NCBI RefSeq assembly: GCF_040549525.1
Contig: NZ_JBEPTM010000004.1
Location: 62,001-126,000 of the forward strand
Source: Lacisediminihabitans sp040549525
GTDB lineage: Bacteria > Actinomycetota > Actinomycetes > Actinomycetales > Microbacteriaceae
Direction: 5' to 3'
DNA length: 64,000 nucleotides
The notes below the pieces were generated by a model. It ran no database searches, was not told the origin of the DNA, and saw only the letters and a program-made list of their open reading frames with translations. Shown here one piece after another: positions 60,102 through 64,000 of this stretch. A program made the position numbers and the translations under genes. Within the stretch, counting starts at the first letter, position 1; each line of letters starts with the position of its first letter.

Positions 60102-60698
60102 TCAGGCCGCGCGCCAGCATCCCTCGACGTGATCGTCGACCATGCCGGATGACTGCATCAGGGCGTACATGGTGGTTGGCCCTACGAATCGAAGCCCGAT
60201 CGCCCTCAGCCCCGCGCTCATCGCGGTCGACTCCGCGGTCACCGCGGGGATGTCCCCGAAGCTCGCCGGGCGGGGCCGGGCGCCGCGGGGCGGAGCAAAG
60301 CCCCACAGCAGTCGGTCGAAGGCACCGGGGTCATCCTGCACGAGCTGGCGCACGATGACCGCGTTGGAGATCGTGGCCTCGATCTTCGCTCGGTTGCGGA
60401 TGATGCCGGGGTCGAGCATGAGGTGCTCGACATCCTGCTCGGTGAACTCCGCCACTCGATCAATGTCGAAGTCACGGAACGCGGCTCGGAAGGTCTGCCT
60501 CCGGCGCAGGATCGTGATCCAGGACAGACCGGCCTGGAACCCCTCGAGGCTCACTTTCTCGAAGAGGGGCCGATCTCCCCGAAGCTCGACTCCCCATTCC
60601 TCGTCGTGATAGCGGCGATACTCCTCGTCGCCGGCACCCCACGCGCAACGGACCAGCCCGTCCTCCCCGAGCAGGACGGCGCTCCTCGGCTCGCTCAT
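60102..60698 (-). CDS. tag: DNA-3-methyladenine glycosylase I
   Basis: 198 residues. Tag family: RCAWG and YHDEEWG near the N-terminus (zinc Cys/His), FEKVSLEGFQAGLSW with the catalytic Glu, and the C-terminal DHVEGCW zinc pair. It removes 3-methyladenine. ATGA overlap with ogt upstream makes a two-gene alkylation-repair operon. Confidence 0.94.
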   Translation of the reverse strand: MSEPRSAVLLGEDGLVRCAWGAGDEEYRRYHDEEWGVELRGDRPLFEKVSLEGFQAGLSWITILRRRQTFRAAFRDFDIDRVAEFTEQDVEHLMLDPGIIRNRAKIEATISNAVIVRQLVQDDPGAFDRLLWGFAPPRGARPRPASFGDIPAVTAESTAMSAGLRAIGLRFVGPTTMYALMQSSGMVDDHVEGCWRAA

Positions 60699-61243
60699 CC
60701 CCGGTGGCCGATGCCCTCGTGGTCGAGCAACCAGACCTTGGTCGGGATGCCGTTGCCGCCGCTGTAGCCGGTGATGCGGCTGTTGGCGGCGAGCACCCGA
60801 TGACAGGGGACCAGAATGGGCACCGGATTGGCTCCGACCGCGCCCCCGACCGCCCGGCCGGCCGAGGCGCGCCCGGTGGATAGCCCGAGGTCTCCGTAGG
60901 AAATCACCTCGCCGAACCTCAGCTGAGCCAGTCGTGCCCACACCGAGCGCTGAAAATCCGTGCCGCCGAGGGCGATCGGCACGTCGAAGGAGGTGCGTGT
61001 ACCGGCGAAGTATTCGGAGAGCTGGGTGGCGGCTCGGTCGAGTACCGCGTCGCTGTGCTCCTCCTGCTCGTCATGAGGCAGGACCCCGCCGCGTTCGATG
61101 GTCAACGAGATGACGGCGGCACCGTTGCCGACCAGTTCTATGCGGCCGATGGGACTGTCGAGCCGGCGCAGCCGGAGCGAGGGAGGAACAGTCTCAGCAA
61201 CCGTGTCAGCCGCGGTGGCGATTGTGGGGGAGAGGGTGGTCAT
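60695..61243 (-). CDS. ogt: Methylated-DNA-protein cysteine methyltransferase
   Basis: 182 residues. Active-site PCHRV with alkyl-acceptor Cys, preceded by the helix-turn-helix FQRSVWARLAQLRFGEVISY and RAVGGAVGANP. It repairs O6-methylguanine directly. ATG 61243 fits the family. Upstream gene of the tag pair. Confidence 0.95.
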   Translation of the reverse strand: MTTLSPTIATAADTVAETVPPSLRLRRLDSPIGRIELVGNGAAVISLTIERGGVLPHDEQEEHSDAVLDRAATQLSEYFAGTRTSFDVPIALGGTDFQRSVWARLAQLRFGEVISYGDLGLSTGRASAGRAVGGAVGANPVPILVPCHRVLAANSRITGYSGGNGIPTKVWLLDHEGIGHRG

Positions 61244-61354
61244 GATTCGACTGTAGTTGCGGCATCCGTCAGTTCTCTCGCGGGAATCGGACATCGGTTC
61301 GCAACCGCGAAGCGCCCTGGGCTGTGCAGGAGGGGACCGGCCTAGGCTGGTCAC

Positions 61355-62326
61355 ATGGCTGCAATCGACTATCGCGCACTCGGCGACTCCGGGCTCATCG
61401 TCTCCACCATCGGCCTCGGCTGCAACAACTTCGGTCGGGCGAATACGGCAAGTGAGTCCCAGGAGGGCACCGATGCTGTGATCAACGCGGCAATCGACGC
61501 CGGCGTCACCTTCTTCGACACCGCCGACATCTACGGATCGGAACGCGGACTCAGTGAGACCCGCATGGGCCATTCCCTCAAGGCTCGTCGGCACGACATC
61601 GTGCTCGCCACGAAGTTCGGGATGGACATGGCCGGCACCAACGGGCCGGACTGGGGAGCACGCGGCTCGCGTCGCTACGTGAGACTGGCGGTCGAAGCAT
61701 CCCTGCGCCGGCTCCAGACCGACTGGATCGACCTCTACCAGCTGCACGTGCCCGACCCGCAGACTCCGATAGAGGAGACCCTTTCGGTGCTCGACGACCT
61801 CATCACGGAGGGAAAGGTGCGCTACATCGGGCACTCGAACCTCACCGGCTGGCAGATCGCGGATGCCGAGTACCGCGCGATCCTCGGCGGTCATCCGAAG
61901 TTCATCTCAGCTCAGAATGAGTATTCGCTGCTCGTGAGGGACGTCGAAGACGAGGTGCTGCCCGCTGTCAACCACTACGGGCTCGGCTTCCTGCCGTTCT
62001 TCCCGCTCTACAACGGGCTGTTCACCGGCAAGTTCAGCCGGTCCGGCGGGCCGGCGGACAGCCGCATCGTGAACCTGCGGCCGCACCTGCTCGAGACCGC
62101 CCCCTGGAACACGATGGAGCGATACGAGGCATTCTGCACGGAGCGGGGCATCACGATGCTGGCCGCCACCCTTGCCTGGCTGCTGGCCCAGCCCGGCCTC
62201 AGCAGCGTGATCGCCGGGGCGACGAAGCCAGAGCAGATCATCCAGAACGCGGAGGCCGCCACCGAGTGGACGCCGTCGAGCGACGAGATCGCGGAGATCT
62301 CGACCATGTTCACCGACCCGACCTAG
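61355..62326 (+). CDS. Aldo/keto reductase
   Basis: 323 residues, (beta/alpha)8 barrel: catalytic Asp/Tyr in FFDTADIYGSER, Lys in LATKFG, His-region YIGHSNLTGW and the NADPH-binding AGATKPEQI. Yeast K+-channel beta-subunit/YhdN-like group; substrate unknown. Convergent with the MDR gene that follows. Confidence 0.93.
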   Translation: MAAIDYRALGDSGLIVSTIGLGCNNFGRANTASESQEGTDAVINAAIDAGVTFFDTADIYGSERGLSETRMGHSLKARRHDIVLATKFGMDMAGTNGPDWGARGSRRYVRLAVEASLRRLQTDWIDLYQLHVPDPQTPIEETLSVLDDLITEGKVRYIGHSNLTGWQIADAEYRAILGGHPKFISAQNEYSLLVRDVEDEVLPAVNHYGLGFLPFFPLYNGLFTGKFSRSGGPADSRIVNLRPHLLETAPWNTMERYEAFCTERGITMLAATLAWLLAQPGLSSVIAGATKPEQIIQNAEAATEWTPSSDEIAEISTMFTDPT

Positions 62327-62340
62327 AGCCGGGCGGTCGT

Positions 62341-63255
62341 TCAGGGCAGGGTGAGCACGATCTTGCCGCGGAGGTGGCGGGATTCGAGCTGCTCGTAGGC
62401 TCTGCGCACCTCCGCGAGCGGGTAGGTTGCCGCGAGCGGGAGCAGGATGGTGCCATCGGCGACGAGCCGAGCGAGTCGGCCGAGGTCTTCGGACTTCTTG
62501 CCGCCCCCACCGATGTTTGAGATTCCGTATTCGGCCGCTCCCTCGAAGTAGACGATCGAGTTGATGCGTTTCGGATCCACCCCGAGCTCGATGGCGACCT
62601 CCACGGTCTCTTGGCCCGCGTTGTCGAGCACCGCGTCGATGCCCTGGGGTGCGGCCGCGCGCAGGCGGTCGATCATCCCCGGTCCGTAGGCCACCGGGAT
62701 GATGCCGAGGCCGCGCAGGTAGTCGTGATTGCCTTCGCCAGCCGTGCCGATGACGATCGCCCCCTCGGCAATCGCGAGCTGCGCGGCGAAGAGCCCCACG
62801 CCGCCGGCCGCGGCGCTCACCAGCACGGTCTCCCCGCGCTGTGGCGCGACCGCTCGGGTGGACCGCTCCGCCGTGTTACCCACGAGGCCGAGGCCGCCGG
62901 CGATCGCCCAGTCGAGACCGGGGGGTTTCGGCGCGACATGACCGACGGGCACCACCACGAAGTCTGCCTGCGCGGTGAAATTGCTCCAGCCGAGCACCTC
63001 GTCGCCCACGGCTGCGGTCGAGACCCCGTCGCCGAGTTCATCGATCACGCCAGCGAACTCGGAGCCCTGGCCGCTCGGCAGCACGCGGTGGGGGAGGAGG
63101 TCGGGGGACCGGCGCACCTTGGAGTCGAAGTTGTTGAGACCGGCCGCGCGCACGGCCACACGCACCTCGCCGGCGCCAGCGTGCGGCTCGGCGACCTCGA
63201 CGACGTCGAGGACTTCCGGTCCGCCGTAGCGGCTGTACTGAACGATTCGCGACAT
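62341..63255 (-). CDS. Zinc-free medium-chain reductase (quinone oxidoreductase-like)
   Basis: 304 residues. GroES-like N-terminal domain without zinc ligands, NADPH-binding ETVLVSAAAGGVGLFAAQLA, and the usual MDR C-terminus ending RHLRGKIVLTL. Divergent from a TetR gene with a palindrome between, so probably repressed by it. Substrate unknown (quinone or enone likely). Confidence 0.92.
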   Translation of the reverse strand: MSRIVQYSRYGGPEVLDVVEVAEPHAGAGEVRVAVRAAGLNNFDSKVRRSPDLLPHRVLPSGQGSEFAGVIDELGDGVSTAAVGDEVLGWSNFTAQADFVVVPVGHVAPKPPGLDWAIAGGLGLVGNTAERSTRAVAPQRGETVLVSAAAGGVGLFAAQLAIAEGAIVIGTAGEGNHDYLRGLGIIPVAYGPGMIDRLRAAAPQGIDAVLDNAGQETVEVAIELGVDPKRINSIVYFEGAAEYGISNIGGGGKKSEDLGRLARLVADGTILLPLAATYPLAEVRRAYEQLESRHLRGKIVLTLP

Positions 63256-63278
63256 GATCCGATTCTACGATCCGTGTT

Positions 63279-63294
63279 GTGAGTGAGCACTCAC
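63279..63294. promoter_or_regulatory. Candidate TetR operator
   Basis: GTGAGTGAGCACTCAC: perfect 7-bp arms around AG in the 56-base divergent gap between the MDR and TetR genes. Size and symmetry suit a TetR dimer controlling both directions. Confidence 0.65.
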
Positions 63295-63311
63295 TCCGAT
63301 AATCTGATCGG

Positions 63312-63896
63312 ATGACGCTACTGAGAAGTCCCCGCGCGAGCCCCTTGTCGGTGGACGACCGCCGAGCGATGATCGTGGATGCCGTCGTCCCACTGCTGCT
63401 CGAATACGGACGGGATGTCACGACGAAGCAGATCGCCGAGAGCGCGGGCATCGCCGAGGGCACCCTCTTCCGGGCCTTCGGCGACAAGGAGTCGATCATC
63501 GCGGCAGCCGTCGAGAAGTTTCTCGACCCGGAGCCCCTGCGCATGATGCTGCGAGGAATCGATCCGGATGATCCGATCGAGCGCCAGGTGCACGACCTGA
63601 TCTTCCACCTGCGCACTCGCTTCGAGGGCATCTTCGGCATCATGGCGGCGGTCGGAATGCACGGTCGGCCTCCCGGCTCCGACGGTCGCGCCGAACTCGC
63701 CGAGCTCGTGATCGCTGTGCTGTCCGAGCGTCCCGCTGTGCTGCGGGTCGAGGCGAGTCGGGCGGCCGCTCTCATCCGCCTTCTCGCCCTCGCCTCCTCG
63801 ATCCCCCCGTTCACCGAATCCGCAGCCTTCACCACCGATGAGCTGACCGACCTCGTGCTCCACGGCATCCTCCAGCCCGACCTAGGAAAAGACTGA
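63312..63896 (+). CDS. TetR-family transcriptional regulator
   Basis: 194 residues. N-terminal HTH (VTTKQIAESAGIAEGTLFRAFGDKESI, residues about 36-60) and a helical ligand domain. Divergent from the MDR gene and 2 bases ahead of an ABC exporter gene, so it likely represses both in response to a small molecule. Confidence 0.92.
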   Translation: MTLLRSPRASPLSVDDRRAMIVDAVVPLLLEYGRDVTTKQIAESAGIAEGTLFRAFGDKESIIAAAVEKFLDPEPLRMMLRGIDPDDPIERQVHDLIFHLRTRFEGIFGIMAAVGMHGRPPGSDGRAELAELVIAVLSERPAVLRVEASRAAALIRLLALASSIPPFTESAAFTTDELTDLVLHGILQPDLGKD

Positions 63897-63898
63897 CC

Positions 63899-64000
63899 AT
63901 GCTCCTTCGCCTCCTGCGCCAATACCTGCGCCCCCACAGCCGACTGCTCGCCGGGGTCGTCTTCTTCCAGCTCCTCCAGTCGATCGCCTCGCTCTACCTC
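63899..64000 (+). CDS. ABC exporter (membrane/ATPase), N-terminal part
   Basis: 34 residues visible before the window ends: MLLRLLRQYLRPHSRLLAGV and then a first membrane helix (VFFQLLQSIASLYL). This opening is typical of half-size multidrug ABC exporters. It starts 2 bases after the TetR gene and probably is its target. Confidence 0.7.
   Translation, partial: MLLRLLRQYLRPHSRLLAGVVFFQLLQSIASLYL

Overview
The window is high-GC DNA from an actinobacterium, most likely Microbacteriaceae. The codon bias is strongly GC3. The gene order argS - lysA - hom - thrC - thrB - rho - prfA - prmC - sua5 - wecA-like - atp operon is characteristic of Micrococcales, Rho carries the long polar insertion usual in Actinomycetota, and the ATP synthase epsilon subunit is very short.

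Layout. 1-2.8 kb: minus-strand sugar ABC transporter operon (ROK regulator, binding lipoprotein, start of a permease). 3-5 kb: small genes (cold-shock/DUF1294 protein, lipoprotein, tautomerase). 5.2-14.5 kb: copper-handling region with an 1874-residue multicopper oxidase, a CopC-CopD fusion and a convergent two-component system, with palindromes in the controlling gaps. 14.7-22.3 kb: a PIN protein, a P-type cation ATPase, a HAD-GH65 fusion and a histidine phosphatase. 22.9-24.9 kb: an anti-sigma-like protein, an ECF-type sigma factor and a lipoprotein linked by 4-base start/stop overlaps. 24.9-27.2 kb: unrecognised small membrane and secreted proteins.

27.4-33.46 kb is a 6-kb integrated element. 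It is bounded by a 45-bp perfect direct repeat (27400-27444 and 33418-33462) that is the 3' part of tRNA-Arg(CCG). It carries a tyrosine integrase, a HTH/nucleotidyltransferase pair resembling AbiE (type IV toxin-antitoxin), an unrecognised 401-residue protein behind that pair, a VbhA-like orphan antitoxin, an unrecognised 314-residue protein and a frameshifted AlbA_2 remnant. A near-identical 23-bp repeat lies just inside each end and is a good candidate for integrase arm sites. This element is the best place in the window to look for an undescribed (probably anti-phage) system.

33.5-64 kb is mostly core genome: pdxH, a transglutaminase-like protein, argS, the lysine/threonine operon, rho, prfA, prmC, threonylcarbamoyl-AMP synthase, a WecA-type transferase, the complete F1Fo ATP synthase operon, yaaA, tag, ogt, an aldo/keto reductase, a quinone-reductase-like MDR enzyme with a divergent TetR gene, and the start of an ABC exporter. 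Intergenic repeats here include two copies of a 60-bp palindromic REP-like element (34256 and 47728), a 14-bp x 6 tandem repeat (60012) and a 16-bp x 3 tandem repeat (55931). No CRISPR array, rRNA or insertion sequence was seen.
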